From the NCBI RefSeq assembly GCF_009646095.1, contig NZ_CP045725.1:3224001-3288000 (forward strand): a stretch of DNA of 64,000 bases. Reading direction: 5' to 3'. The stretch is from Raineyella fluvialis (lineage in GTDB: Bacteria > Actinomycetota > Actinomycetes > Propionibacteriales > Propionibacteriaceae). Of this stretch, positions 38,497-48,023 are shown one piece after another. Each line of letters opens with the position of its first letter. Within the stretch, counting starts at the first letter, position 1. The notes beneath the pieces were generated by a model. That model saw only the letters and a program-made list of their open reading frames with translations. It had not been told where the DNA came from and ran no database searches. The translations under genes were made by a program, and so were the position numbers.

Positions 38497-38624
38497 GCTA
38501 GCTAGCCGACCCCGGCCTGGGGTGCCCGTCGGCGCGGCGGCGCGCCCATGTCACCCTCAACGGACCGTCGTGTCCCCCGATGGCTAGGCTGACGCCAGTG
38601 CGGCAGGCAGGCAACAGGAGGGGG

Positions 38625-39971
38625 ATGACGATGTCCTCGGCAGTGCTCATTCCGATGGCGCAGCTCATGCAGGAGATGGCCGACGGCACCATCAAGCAGG
38701 TCAACCCGTTCAGCGGCACCGAGGTGTGGACCGTCCCCGGTCGTGGGCATCGCCCCCTCGGGATCAGCTACCCCGATCCACAGCCTCTCCGTACCGAGGA
38801 CGAGGGTCGTTGGTGTGCCTTCTGTGAGAACCGCTACCTGGAGACCCCGCCGGAGAAGTCACGGGTGATCCGGGAGGGTGAGCGCTGGCTCCGTCTCGAC
38901 GGGCTGGGCGCCGACCACATCCACGACTCGATCGCCGAGTTCCGCCGGATCCCCAATCTGTTCGAGATCGTCTCCTACGACTACTGGCACCAGAACTACG
39001 GCTACGCCATGCCCCCCGACGCGCAGCGCCGGATGGACGACTACCTCGCCACCACCATCGGGCGCGACCACGTGCTGCGGATCCTCCAGGCGAAGCTGCG
39101 GGCCGCCGGGCACACCAACAGCGAGTGGGCGGCCCTCACCGAGGAGGAGCGGCGGTCCCAGGCGGCCGGCTTCTTCGGTGGCGGCCACGACGTGATCGTG
39201 GCCCGGCGTCACTTCGTCGAGGGGGCCTACGACGACTCGATGCTGGCCTCCTCGGGCACGCTCAGCCCGGAGGAGCACTACCAGTACATGGCCTTCAGCG
39301 TGGACGCGATGAAGCAGCTCTACAAGGCCAACCGTTACGTCCGCTACGTGGCGGCCTTCCAGAATTGGCTGAAGCCCGCCGGCGCATCCTTCGACCATCT
39401 GCACAAACAGCTGGTGGCCATCGACGAACGCGGCGTCAACAATGAGCTGGAGATCGAGAGGATCAGGGCCAACCCGAACCTCTACAACGAGGCTGCCGTG
39501 AATTACGCCGGGTATCACAACCTGGTGATCGCCGAGAACGAGCATGCTGTCGCCTTCGCCGGTTTCGGGCACCGCTACCCGACGCTCGAGGTGTACTCCA
39601 AGAGCGCGGCGGCGGTCCCGTGGAAGGCGACCGACGAGGAGGTCCGCGCGATGTCGGACCTGCTGCATGCCTGCCACGCCGCCACCGGCGCCGACGTGCC
39701 CACCAATGAGGAGTGGTACCACCGTCCGATCGACGTGCTGGAGCCGATGCCGTGGCGGATCATGCTGAAGTGGCGGGTGTCCAACCTGGCGGGCTTCGAG
39801 GGCGGCACCAAGATCTATCTCAACACGCTGTCGCCGGTCACCGTACGTGACCGCGTGGTCCCCAAGCTCTACGAACTGCGCGACCGTGGCCGGATCGCGA
39901 ACATGCGGATCGCCACCGAGGCACTCTGCGAGCCCAACTCCCTGCGCTACATCGAGCAGACCAGGCACTGA
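38625..39971 (+). CDS. DUF4921 family protein, GalT/HIT-like fold
   Basis: 448 residues from ATG with AGGAGGGGG immediately upstream. An N-terminal zinc-like motif CAFCENR lies near 65 and a nucleotidyl-transferase-like ASFDHLHKQLVA (about 255-266) resembles the HxHxQ/HIT catalytic strand. This places it with the DUF4921 proteins related to galactose-1-phosphate uridylyltransferase. The substrate is unknown. It stands alone between the IS481 element and the convergent dienelactone hydrolase gene. Confidence 0.82.
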   Translation: MTMSSAVLIPMAQLMQEMADGTIKQVNPFSGTEVWTVPGRGHRPLGISYPDPQPLRTEDEGRWCAFCENRYLETPPEKSRVIREGERWLRLDGLGADHIHDSIAEFRRIPNLFEIVSYDYWHQNYGYAMPPDAQRRMDDYLATTIGRDHVLRILQAKLRAAGHTNSEWAALTEEERRSQAAGFFGGGHDVIVARRHFVEGAYDDSMLASSGTLSPEEHYQYMAFSVDAMKQLYKANRYVRYVAAFQNWLKPAGASFDHLHKQLVAIDERGVNNELEIERIRANPNLYNEAAVNYAGYHNLVIAENEHAVAFAGFGHRYPTLEVYSKSAAAVPWKATDEEVRAMSDLLHACHAATGADVPTNEEWYHRPIDVLEPMPWRIMLKWRVSNLAGFEGGTKIYLNTLSPVTVRDRVVPKLYELRDRGRIANMRIATEALCEPNSLRYIEQTRH

Positions 39972-40043
39972 GGCCCGGCAGCCGGACGTGCGACGGGCGG
40001 CGGGGCCGACACCGCCACCCGGCGCTGGTCTTTCCTGGTCAGT

Positions 40044-40742
40044 TCAGTGGACCCGGTCCTTGAGGAACGCGACGGCGCGTTCCCAGGCGAGCTTCGCCTG
40101 CTCCGGGTCGTAGTTGCCGGCGAGGTTCTCGTCGTTGTGGAAGGCGTGCCCGGCCGGATAGTAGAAGTACTCCACGTCGACGCCCGCCTCGTCGCGGATC
40201 TGCTGCTCCTGCCGGCGTGCGTCGGCCACCGGGAACATCGTGTCCTTCTCCGCGTAGTGACCCTGCACCGCAGCCGTCAGGCCGGTGAACGAGCCGGGCA
40301 CGGCTTGGCCGACGCCATAGAACGGCACCGCGGCGCTGACCTTGTCGCCCTGCTGGACGGCCATCGCCAGGACGAAACCGCCGCCCATGCAGAAGCCGAT
40401 CACTCCGACGGTGTCGCTGGTGACGAAGTCCTGGCCCAGCAGGTAGTCGACCGCACCGCCGAGCAGGCGCGCCCCCTCCTCCGCGGGAAGATCGGCCATC
40501 ATCTGCCCCGCCTCGGCGGAATCGTGCGTCACCCACCCACCGAAGAGATCCGGTGCCAGCGCCACGAATCCCTCGGCCGCCAGCCGGTCGCAGATGTCAC
40601 GGATGTGGTCAGCGATGCCCCACCACTCCTGGACCACGATCACGCCGGGTCCTTCCCCGGTCGAGGGGCGGGCCAGATAGCCGTGTGCCTCCCCCTCGGT
40701 GCTCGGGAAGCTCACGTTCTGGTGCGGGGTCCTGAAGGCCAT
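40044..40742 (-). CDS. Dienelactone hydrolase family protein
   Basis: 232 residues from ATG with AGGAGGACCC upstream. Dienelactone hydrolase layout: IVVQEWWGIADHIRDI near 35, the Cys nucleophile in VIGFCMGGGFVLAM (about 117), Asp in YAEKDTMFPV and His in YPAGHAFHND. The family hydrolyses lactones and related esters in the cytosol. Full length, no signal peptide. Confidence 0.93.
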   Translation of the reverse strand: MAFRTPHQNVSFPSTEGEAHGYLARPSTGEGPGVIVVQEWWGIADHIRDICDRLAAEGFVALAPDLFGGWVTHDSAEAGQMMADLPAEEGARLLGGAVDYLLGQDFVTSDTVGVIGFCMGGGFVLAMAVQQGDKVSAAVPFYGVGQAVPGSFTGLTAAVQGHYAEKDTMFPVADARRQEQQIRDEAGVDVEYFYYPAGHAFHNDENLAGNYDPEQAKLAWERAVAFLKDRVH

Positions 40743-40821
40743 GGGTCCTCCTGCGCTGGCTTGATGGCTCGGTCGTACGGCCCTGAGAGCAGGGCGTGGT
40801 CAGTCTAGGAACCGAGGCGGC

Positions 40822-41442
40822 TCACTGGAAGGGCGTCGGGTCCCCCGCCCCCACGCGGTCGACACTGACCTCGTCCCCGGTGAAGTTGACCACTGTGGTC
40901 GGCTCCACGCCGCAGTCGCCGGAGTCGATCACGGCGTCGACCTGGTGGTCGAGCTCCTCCTTGATCTGCCAGCCGTCGGTGAGCGGATCGACGAAGCCGG
41001 GCAGCAGCAACGTGCTGGACATCAGCGGCTCGCCGAGGGCGTCGAGCAGCGCCAGCGCGGTGATGTGGTGCGGGACCCGGACACCCACGGTCCGCTTCTT
41101 CGGGTGCACCATCGCCTTCGGCACCTCACGGGTGGCCGGCAGGATGAACGTGTACGGGCCCGGGGTGGCGGCCTTGACGGCCCGGAAGACCGCATTGTCC
41201 ATCTGGACGTACTGACCGAGCTGGGCGAAATTCGAACACACCAGGGTGAAGTGGTGCTTGTCGTCGAGCTTGCGGATCTGCCGGATCCGGTCGAGACCGT
41301 CTTTGTTCCCCAGCAGGCATCCGAGGGCGTAGCAGGAGTCGGTCGGGTAGGCGACCAGTCCCCCGCCGCGCAGGATGTCGACCGCCTGCTGGATGGACCG
41401 CGACTGCGGGTTGACCGGATGGACGTCGAAATACTTCGCCAT
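40822..41442 (-). CDS. Sua5/YciO/YrdC/YwlC family protein
   Basis: 206 residues of the YrdC/YciO fold: GGGLVAYPTDSCYALGC near 28, KLDDKHHFTLVCSNFAQLGQY near 58 and a TVGVRVPHHITALAL region. It is nearer YciO than the threonylcarbamoyl-AMP synthase TsaC/Sua5, since the YPTDSCYALGC form replaces the YPTxTxYGLG motif of the tRNA-modification enzyme. It binds dsRNA or ATP in related proteins; its exact role is unknown. Confidence 0.88.
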   Translation of the reverse strand: MAKYFDVHPVNPQSRSIQQAVDILRGGGLVAYPTDSCYALGCLLGNKDGLDRIRQIRKLDDKHHFTLVCSNFAQLGQYVQMDNAVFRAVKAATPGPYTFILPATREVPKAMVHPKKRTVGVRVPHHITALALLDALGEPLMSSTLLLPGFVDPLTDGWQIKEELDHQVDAVIDSGDCGVEPTTVVNFTGDEVSVDRVGAGDPTPFQ

Positions 41443-41501
41443 GACCGGACAGCCTACCGCCGGGCCCCTCGGGAGGGCAGGAGGCGCACTAGTCTGCAGG
41501 G

Positions 41502-42643
41502 GTGACGTACGAGATCCTCACCGTTCCCCTGGCCGAGCTGCGCACCCGCACATCGATGAAGTGGCGCCGCTACCCGGAGGACGTGCTGCCGCTGTGGGTG
41601 GCCGAGATGGACTGTCACATCGCACCACCGGTGGCCGCCGCCCTCCACGCCGCCATCGACCGCGGGGACACCGGCTACCCGGCCGGCCCGGTCTATGAGG
41701 AGGCGGTGGCACGCTTCGCGCTGGACCGTTGGGGCCTGTCGCTGGACCCCGCCCTGATGGGCCTGATGCCCGACGTCATGGGGGCATCCGCAACGCCATC
41801 CTCGTCACCACGCACCCCGGCGACCACGTGGTGGTCAATCCGCCGGTCTACCCCCCGTTCTTCGCCGCCGTCACCGGGACCGGCCGCGCGCTGCTCGAGG
41901 TCCCGATGGCGCCGAACGGGCATCTGGACCTGCCCGCCCTGGAGGCCGCCTTCTCCGGCCGAATGGGCGTACGCCCGACCGCGTATCTGCTCTCCAGCCC
42001 GCACAACCCGACGGGGCGCGCGCACACGGCCGAGGAACTGAGCACCGTGGCGCATCTCGCCCACGAGCACCACATCCGGGTCATCGTGGACGCGATCCAC
42101 GCCCCGCTGACCGACCCGGGCGTGCCGTACGTGCCGTACCTGTCCCGATCGGGGGCTGAGGATGCCCTGGTGCTGTTCAGCGCGTCGAAGGCCTGGAACC
42201 TCGCCGGGCTCAAGGCCGCGGTGATGGTCGCCGGCCCGGCTGCGGCGAAGGACCTGGCGGCCGTCCCGTACGACGCGGCCCGCGGCGCAGCGAGCCACCT
42301 GGCGGTGCTCAGCCACACCGTGGCCCTCGACGAGGGCCGGTCCTGGCTCGAGCAACTGCGCTCCGAGATCGCCGCCAACCGGGGCCTGCTCGATCGACTG
42401 CTCGCCGAGCACCTCCCGAACGTCACCCAACTGCCTGCCGATGCGACCTACCTGGCTTGGCTGGACTGCTCCGCGCTGGGACTGGACGATCCGCAGCAGC
42501 ACTTCCTGGACACCGCGCGGATCGCACTCAACCCGGGCCCCGCCTTCGGCTCCGTCGGCCGTGGGCACGTACGCCTCAACCTGGCGACGTCCCCGCAGAT
42601 CCTCACCGAAGCGATCACCCGGATGGCGGCCTCGCTCCGCTGA
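41502..42643 (+). CDS. MalY/PatB-type aminotransferase or cystathionine beta-lyase, frame broken once
   Basis: PLP fold-type I enzyme of the MalY/PatB class: LPLWVAEMDCHIAPPV near 30, GDTGYPAG near 55, LLSSPHNPTGRAH near 165, VDAIHAPLTDPG and the PLP lysine in FSASKAWNLAG near 228. These convert cystathionine or cysteine conjugates to thiols. The frame breaks at the G5 run 41780-41784; adding one G makes VMGGIRNAILVT and a 380-residue protein. It starts at GTG 41502. Confidence 0.85.
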
Positions 42644-42681
42644 ACCGCCCACTCACCCGGCTGACCGGGTTGGGGGTGCGC

Positions 42682-43155
42682 TCACGGGACCCGGACCAGG
42701 TCGGCCGTGGCCGATGCGTGGGCCCGTACGCTGCCGATGCCGATCACCGAGAGGAAGACGGTGGGGGCCTCCGCACTGGTCTCGACCCGGACGCGCAGAC
42801 CGGGCAGGACGGTGACACTGCCTCTGACCTCCGGGTCCGACGCCAGCACGGCGCGGGCCGCCGAGCCCGCGGCTCGCGGATCCGGTGACCCTTCGAGCGC
42901 CGATGCCGCGGCGGCATCGGTGGCGGCCCGCGCGGCCTGCTCGGCCACGGCCGTTGCCCGCCGGGAGGCGGCGACCTGACGTCCCCCATCGACGACGAGA
43001 CCGGCCATCAGCCCCAACGCGGTCGTGACCACCAGCACCATGGCCGACAGTGCGTGCCCCCGCTGGTCCCGGGGCCGGCGCGCCGCCCCGGCCGGTGCCG
43101 GCAGCGTGGTCGTCGTGTCGGGCCCTGCGGGCGTGGTCGGCGTGTTCCTGGTCAT
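42682..43155 (-). CDS. TadG/TadE-like pilus assembly protein
   Basis: 157 residues from ATG 43153-43155 with GGGGGAG upstream. The N terminus has QRGHALSAMVLVVTTALGLMAGLVVDGGRQVAASRRATAVAEQAARAA: a type IV/Flp-pilin-like hydrophobic start followed by an amphipathic helix, as in TadE/TadG proteins and rv3660-type membranes. No other pilus genes are nearby, so the target system is unknown. Confidence 0.65.
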   Translation of the reverse strand: MTRNTPTTPAGPDTTTTLPAPAGAARRPRDQRGHALSAMVLVVTTALGLMAGLVVDGGRQVAASRRATAVAEQAARAATDAAAASALEGSPDPRAAGSAARAVLASDPEVRGSVTVLPGLRVRVETSAEAPTVFLSVIGIGSVRAHASATADLVRVP

Positions 43156-43318
43156 CGGGCTCCCCCTCGTGTCTCCCGTGACGGCCATGGGCATGATGGC
43201 ACGGCGCCGGGCCGCCCGGAGGGTGGCAGGCGAGCCCGCGGATGCACCCCGCCGCCGAGCGGCGAAGGGAGGCCACTTAGGCTGGTGCCGTCCTCCTTCA
43301 CGAACGAAAGGTATCCAC

Positions 43319-44545
43319 ATGCCGGGCAAGGTAGCTCTGTTGACGGCCGGCGGCTTCGCCCCGTGCCTGTCCTCCGCCATCGGCGGTCTCATCCAGCGCT
43401 ACACGGAGATCGCCCCTGAGCGCGAGATCATCGCGTACAAGCACGGTTACCAGGGTCTCCTGCAGGGTGATTACCTCACCATCACCCAGAACGTCCGCGA
43501 GAGCGCCGGCCTGCTGCACACCTTCGGCGGTTCCCCGATCGGCAACTCCCGGGTGAAGCTGACCAATGAGAAGGACCTGCTCCAGCGCGGACTGATCCAG
43601 CCGGGTCAGAACGCCCTCCAGGTCGCGGCCGACCGGCTGGTCGCCGACGGGGTCGAGATCCTGCACACCATCGGTGGCGACGACACCAACACCACCGCCG
43701 CCGATCTCGCCGCCTACCTCCACGAGCACGACTACGAGCTGACGGTCGTCGGGCTGCCCAAGACCATCGACAACGACGTGATCCCGATCCGCCAGTCCCT
43801 GGGAGCCCAGACCGCCGCCGAGATGGGCGCCCGGTTCGCGCAGAACATCGTCGCCGAACACAACTCCGTCGGGCGCGAGCTGATCGTGCACGAGGTGATG
43901 GGGCGCCACTGTGGGTGGCTCACCGCCGCCACCGCACGCGAGTACCGCAACTGGCTGGACACTCGGGCCTGGCTGCCGGAGATCGGCCTGAGCCGGGACG
44001 CCTGGGAGATCCACGCCGTCTACGTCCCCGAGGACGAATTCAGCATCGAGGACGAGGCCGTCCGCCTCAAGGAGATCATGGACCGGGTCGGCAACGTGAC
44101 CATCTTCCTGTCGGAGGGTGCGGGCGTCGAGGCGATCGTCAAGGAGTTGGAGGACCGCGGCGCCGACGTGCCGCGTGACGCCTTCGGTCACGTCAAGATC
44201 GACAAGATCAACCCGGGCAACTGGTTCGCCAGCCAGTTCGCCGAGCTGATCGGCGCCGAGAAGGTCCTGGTCCAGAAGTCCGGCTACTACTCGCGGTCGG
44301 CGGCCCCGGTCGAGTACGACGTCGACCTCATCTCCTCGATGTGCGACCTCGCCGTGGAGTCGGCGATCGCACACGTCCCCGGCGTCATCGGCCACGACGA
44401 GGAGAAGGGCGACGAACTGCGCGCCATCGAGTTCGAGCGAATCAAGGGTGGCAAGCCCTTCGACGTGACCACCGAGTGGTTCACCGAGATGCTGCGCCAG
44501 ATCGGCCAGCCGATGCCGAAGTCGACCAAGCCGCTCGAGGACTGA
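43319..44545 (+). CDS. pfp: Pyrophosphate-dependent 6-phosphofructokinase
   Basis: 408 residues. It phosphorylates fructose 6-phosphate with PPi, reversibly, in place of the ATP enzyme. The phosphoryl-donor site is TIGGDDTNTTAADL near 117-130: the second Asp of GGDD, where ATP-enzymes have Gly, marks PPi specificity. PKTIDNDVIPI follows near 149. The protein matches actinobacterial PPi-PFK in length. The ribosome-binding site is GAAAGG. A bidirectional-type terminator follows. Confidence 0.94.
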   Translation: MPGKVALLTAGGFAPCLSSAIGGLIQRYTEIAPEREIIAYKHGYQGLLQGDYLTITQNVRESAGLLHTFGGSPIGNSRVKLTNEKDLLQRGLIQPGQNALQVAADRLVADGVEILHTIGGDDTNTTAADLAAYLHEHDYELTVVGLPKTIDNDVIPIRQSLGAQTAAEMGARFAQNIVAEHNSVGRELIVHEVMGRHCGWLTAATAREYRNWLDTRAWLPEIGLSRDAWEIHAVYVPEDEFSIEDEAVRLKEIMDRVGNVTIFLSEGAGVEAIVKELEDRGADVPRDAFGHVKIDKINPGNWFASQFAELIGAEKVLVQKSGYYSRSAAPVEYDVDLISSMCDLAVESAIAHVPGVIGHDEEKGDELRAIEFERIKGGKPFDVTTEWFTEMLRQIGQPMPKSTKPLED

Positions 44546-44572
44546 GCCGGGCCACCGGGCACCAACTCGCCT

Positions 44573-44604
44573 CGTGGGGCGGTCGCTTCGGCGGCCGCCC
44601 CACG
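44573..44604. terminator. Bidirectional terminator between pfp and the YihY gene
   Basis: CGTGGGGCGG (44573-44582) pairs perfectly with CCGCCCCACG (44595-44604) around 12 bases. It lies between the pfp stop at 44545 and the convergent gene ending at 44622, so it can serve both. Confidence 0.6.
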
Positions 44605-44621
44605 CCGCGTTCGAGGCGCCC

Positions 44622-45884
44622 TCAGCGGCGCCGCGACATCCGCCGCGTCCCTGCCGTCAAGAGGGCTCCGAGCCCCATCCCGGCTGCGGCGCCGGTGACC
44701 CATCCGGTCCGCAGGGCAGCCCGCGCCGCCCGAACGGCTGTGCTCCGACCGACAACGGGCGTGCCCGGCGGGGAGGCCATCGCCTCCTGATAGCGGCTCC
44801 CGGAGGCAGACTGCGAGGCCGAGGGCTGCGCCACTGCCGGAGTAGGCTGCGCCCCTGCCGGAGTGGGCTGCGTGGGTGCCGACGTGGGCTCCGTCGGTGC
44901 CTGGCTGGGCGCCTGCGTCGCATCCGACCGGTCGCTCGAGTCGTCGTCCGGCGGGAGGATGCCCAGGGGCGCGTCGATGTCCTGGACCTTGAGCGGATTG
45001 GCCTGTTGCACGGCGGTGGCCATCCAGGCTGCGACGTAGAGGATCAGCCGGGCGAAGAGGTTGAAGAAGAGCATCAGGACGATGACCGGGCCGAAGAGCG
45101 CCGCCGCCGGGTTGCCGGTGAAGGCGCCGACCAGGAAGCTTGCCAGATACTCCAGCAGGGTGAGGCCGACCGTCCCGATCACGGCCGCCCACGCCGTCAC
45201 CCGGAAGGGGAAGCGCTTCTCCGGGAAGACGGTCAGGATGTAGACGAACAACAGCCAGCCCGCCGCGATGGAGGCCACAGGTCCGATGATCCGCACAGCC
45301 ACGCCGGCACCGGGGACCGCCTCCAGGTGGAGGACGCCGAGCACCCATCCCGTGAGCACGGTGGAAGCGTTCGCCAAGGCCAACGTGACCGGGATGAGGA
45401 CGATCAGCCCCAGCAAGAGGGCGATGTTGATCAGGGTCTCCAGGACGATGTTGCGACGGGACTCCCCCAGGTCGAACTCCGCCCGGGTCTGGGCGCGGAT
45501 GGCGCTCTTGAGGTTGCCGGCCCACCCGGCCGCGGAGTAGAGCCCGGAGAGCAGGCCGACCACGCCGATGGCACCCCAGTTATTGAGGAACCGGGCGACG
45601 ACGGCCGAGATCTGCTGTTGCAAGGCGGTGCCCATGCCCGCGAGTCGTCGCGCTACCTCGGCATCCACGACCTGCAGGAGCTCGGGGCGTACGACAGTCA
45701 AGGTGAACCCGATCCCCGAGAAGGCGACCATCAGCAGGGGGATCAGGGCCAGCACCGAGAAGTAGGTGATCGCGCCGGCGAACTGGGTGCCGAGTCTCGT
45801 GCCGAAGCGGTCCTGCATGCGCAGGACGTGGGCGATCCAGGGCGTACGTTTCGCCCTGGCGAGGAGGTCCTTCAACTTCTTCAT
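44622..45884 (-). CDS. YihY/BrkB-type inner-membrane protein
   Basis: 420 residues. About six helices at residues 35-285 with the YihY pattern: GAITYFSVLALIPLLMVAFSGIGF near 38 and GAFTGNPAAALFGPVIVLMLFFNLFARLIL near 255. A long tail follows, with a basic/Pro-Thr-Ala-Gln repeat (QPTPAGAQPTPAVAQPS near 365) and a helix at the C terminus. The function is unknown; sometimes called virulence factor BrkB. It has no ribonuclease BN active site. Starts at ATG 45884. Confidence 0.88.
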   Translation of the reverse strand: MKKLKDLLARAKRTPWIAHVLRMQDRFGTRLGTQFAGAITYFSVLALIPLLMVAFSGIGFTLTVVRPELLQVVDAEVARRLAGMGTALQQQISAVVARFLNNWGAIGVVGLLSGLYSAAGWAGNLKSAIRAQTRAEFDLGESRRNIVLETLINIALLLGLIVLIPVTLALANASTVLTGWVLGVLHLEAVPGAGVAVRIIGPVASIAAGWLLFVYILTVFPEKRFPFRVTAWAAVIGTVGLTLLEYLASFLVGAFTGNPAAALFGPVIVLMLFFNLFARLILYVAAWMATAVQQANPLKVQDIDAPLGILPPDDDSSDRSDATQAPSQAPTEPTSAPTQPTPAGAQPTPAVAQPSASQSASGSRYQEAMASPPGTPVVGRSTAVRAARAALRTGWVTGAAAGMGLGALLTAGTRRMSRRR

Positions 45885-45923
45885 CGCTGCTCCTTCGGGA
45901 GGAAGCGGCGCGGGTGGATCGGC

Positions 45924-46505
45924 TCAGCTGGCCTGCCGACGCCGGCGCCGCACCGCCAGTTCGTCGCCCGCGACGGCGGGGCTGCTTTCCCCAGCGTTGC
46001 GTTCGGCGGGCAGTTCGGACAGTGAACCCTCCACGTCGCGCCAGACGGATCCGATGGCGATGCCGAACATCCCCTGGCCGCCCTTGAGGAGGTCGATCAC
46101 CTCGTCGTCACGCGTGCACTCGTAGACGGACGCGCCGTCGCTGATCAGGGTAACCTCGGTCAGGTCCTCCACGCCGCGGTCCCGCAGGTACTCCACGGCC
46201 GTGCGGATCTGCTGCAGGGAGACGCCGGCGCTGAGCAGGCGCTTGATCACCTTCAGCATCAGGATGTCGCGGAAGCTGTAGAGCCGGGCACTCCCGGAAC
46301 CATTGGCGTCGCGTACCCCGGGGATGACGAGCCCGATCCGAGCCCAGTAGTCGAGCTGGCGATAGGTGATGTCGGCGGCCTTGGCTGCCACCGGGCCGCG
46401 GAATCCCACGTCCTCGGGGACCGGGGCGAAGTCACCGTCGAAGAGCGTGCCCTGTGCCACCGAGGGCTCGCCGGAGGGTGTCGGGGTGCTCGTCGTGCTG
46501 CTCAT
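45924..46505 (-). CDS. MerR family transcriptional regulator (Rv1830-like)
   Basis: 193 residues from ATG 46503-46505 with GGCGGAG upstream. The MerR helix-turn-helix is at about 35-100: ITYRQLDYWARIGLVIPG and the KVIKRLLSAGVSLQQIRTAVEYL dimerisation approach. It is the last member of the gcvH-garA-ftsR-bfn-merR group, the same order as Rv1826-Rv1830. The tail is basic (RRRRRQAS). No metal ligands are seen. Confidence 0.88.
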   Translation of the reverse strand: MSSTTSTPTPSGEPSVAQGTLFDGDFAPVPEDVGFRGPVAAKAADITYRQLDYWARIGLVIPGVRDANGSGSARLYSFRDILMLKVIKRLLSAGVSLQQIRTAVEYLRDRGVEDLTEVTLISDGASVYECTRDDEVIDLLKGGQGMFGIAIGSVWRDVEGSLSELPAERNAGESSPAVAGDELAVRRRRRQAS

Positions 46506-46648
46506 GATCTCCGCCTTCCGACGACCTGCTCGCTGTCTGCTGACGACGTCGACACTAGCTATCTCGGCCCTCTTGGGCCGGTGGCCACGGACGACACGCC
46601 CATGCCGCACCTCAAGCTGAGGGAGGGGTTGAGGGTTCAGGTCAGACT

Positions 46649-47197
46649 CTACGCCGGCCCGTCATCGTCGGCATCCTCCCCGCCGTCGGCATCTCCCCCG
46701 TCGGGGGGCTGCTGGCCCTCGTCGCCTTCTTCACCTTCGTCGCTGAAGTCGTCGGCACTCACGTGGTCGAGGAATTCGCGGAACTTCTCGACCTCCTCCT
46801 CGGCTTCCTCCTCCTCCTCGAAGCCCGCGGCCTCGAGCACGTCTTCGGCGCAGTAGACGGGCGCCTGGCAGCGCAGTGCCAGGGCGATGGCGTCGGAGGG
46901 ACGGGCGCTGATCTCGACACCGTCCACCAGCAGCACGGCGTAGAAGGTCCCGCCCTCGAGTTCGGTGATGTGCACTTCCTTGAGGGTGTGCCCCAGGCCG
47001 GCGAGAGTGTCGACCATCAGGTCGTGGGTCAGCGGGCGCGGCGGACGCAGCCCTTCGAGGGCCTCCGCAATGGCGTTGGCCTCGTTCCAGCCGATCCAGA
47101 TGGGGATCATCCGGTGCCCGCCCACCTCGCGCAGCAACACGATGGGCTCGTTGTTGGGCATCTGGGCCCGAACACCGACGACGTCCATCTCACGCAT
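46649..47197 (-). CDS. Bifunctional nuclease family protein (DUF151/BFN)
   Basis: 182 residues. The DUF151 core includes MDVVGVRAQMPNNEPIVLLREVGGHRMIPIWIGWNEANAI (about 4-43) and GGTFYAVLLVDGVEISARPSDAIALALRCQAP. A Glu/Asp-rich tail is added at about 127-182, acidic and probably disordered. The family includes a DNase/RNase in plants, and in actinobacteria it is a conserved partner of ftsR-garA. Starts at ATG 47197. Confidence 0.92.
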   Translation of the reverse strand: MREMDVVGVRAQMPNNEPIVLLREVGGHRMIPIWIGWNEANAIAEALEGLRPPRPLTHDLMVDTLAGLGHTLKEVHITELEGGTFYAVLLVDGVEISARPSDAIALALRCQAPVYCAEDVLEAAGFEEEEEAEEEVEKFREFLDHVSADDFSDEGEEGDEGQQPPDGGDADGGEDADDDGPA

Positions 47198-47270
47198 GCC
47201 CCCACACTACCCGGGGCGGCCCGTTGCGCCAGCCCCTCCGAGTGGACCCATCGGCCCGCTCCGCAGGGAT

Positions 47271-48023
47271 TCAGCCGAGTTCGCGCTGGACCCCCGAGCG
47301 CACCATCGCCAGGTGGGTGACGTTGATCAACCGGGTCAGTTCCTCGATGGTCTGGCGCGAGCTGCCCCGACGGGTGTGCGCGGCGGTCGCCTGGTTGATC
47401 AGGCCGACCTCCTTGTCGGCGGCGATCTTGATCTGGCGCAGGTGCCGAGGATCGATCCCGTAGCTGGCGAGCTGCTTCGCGGCGACTGCGACCGCGAAGG
47501 CGTCCTGGTCGTAGTAGTGCGTCCCCCGACGTGGCGTGATGACCAACAGCCTCTCCAGCTCGGCGAGGATCGGCTCGGCGAGGCCGGACTTCTCGATCAA
47601 CTCGGCCCGGCTGAGCCGGACAGGCCGGCGCCGGCGCTCCTCCTGCGGGGAACGTGGTGGATCACCGGCGGGCGGCGGATCGACAGGCCTGACGCGGCGC
47701 GGGGGCCCGGCGACCGGCTCTGGCGGCGGATCGGGCACGGCCGGGCTGGGCGTGTCGATCCGCGGCGGGGTGAGGCCACGATCGATCTGATCCAGATGCT
47801 CGCGGATGATCTTCAGCGGAAGGTAATGCGTCCGCTGCATGGTCAGGATGTAGTGCAGGCGCTTGACATCCCCCTCCGTGTACTTGCGGTACCCGGAGGG
47901 AGCTCGCTCGGGGCTCAGCAGTCCTTCGGTCTCCAGGTAACGAATCTTGGAGATCGACAGATCGGGGAACTCGGGCGTGAGTTCCTTGACCACCCACCCG
48001 ATCGAGTGTCGGGCCTCGGCCAT
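47271..48023 (-). CDS. ftsR: FtsR-like MerR family cell-division regulator
   Basis: 250 residues. The N-terminal MerR domain is SIGWVVKELTPEFPDLSISKIRYLETEGLLSPERAPSGYRKY, with a dimerisation helix at about 60-80, then a Pro-rich linker of about 50 residues and a C-terminal domain ending TIEELTRLINVTHLAMVRSGVQ. Rv1828/FtsR of actinobacteria controls ftsZ. Its ATG overlaps the garA stop by one base (TGATG at 48021-48025), so the two are coupled. Confidence 0.85.
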   Translation of the reverse strand: MAEARHSIGWVVKELTPEFPDLSISKIRYLETEGLLSPERAPSGYRKYTEGDVKRLHYILTMQRTHYLPLKIIREHLDQIDRGLTPPRIDTPSPAVPDPPPEPVAGPPRRVRPVDPPPAGDPPRSPQEERRRRPVRLSRAELIEKSGLAEPILAELERLLVITPRRGTHYYDQDAFAVAVAAKQLASYGIDPRHLRQIKIAADKEVGLINQATAAHTRRGSSRQTIEELTRLINVTHLAMVRSGVQRELG

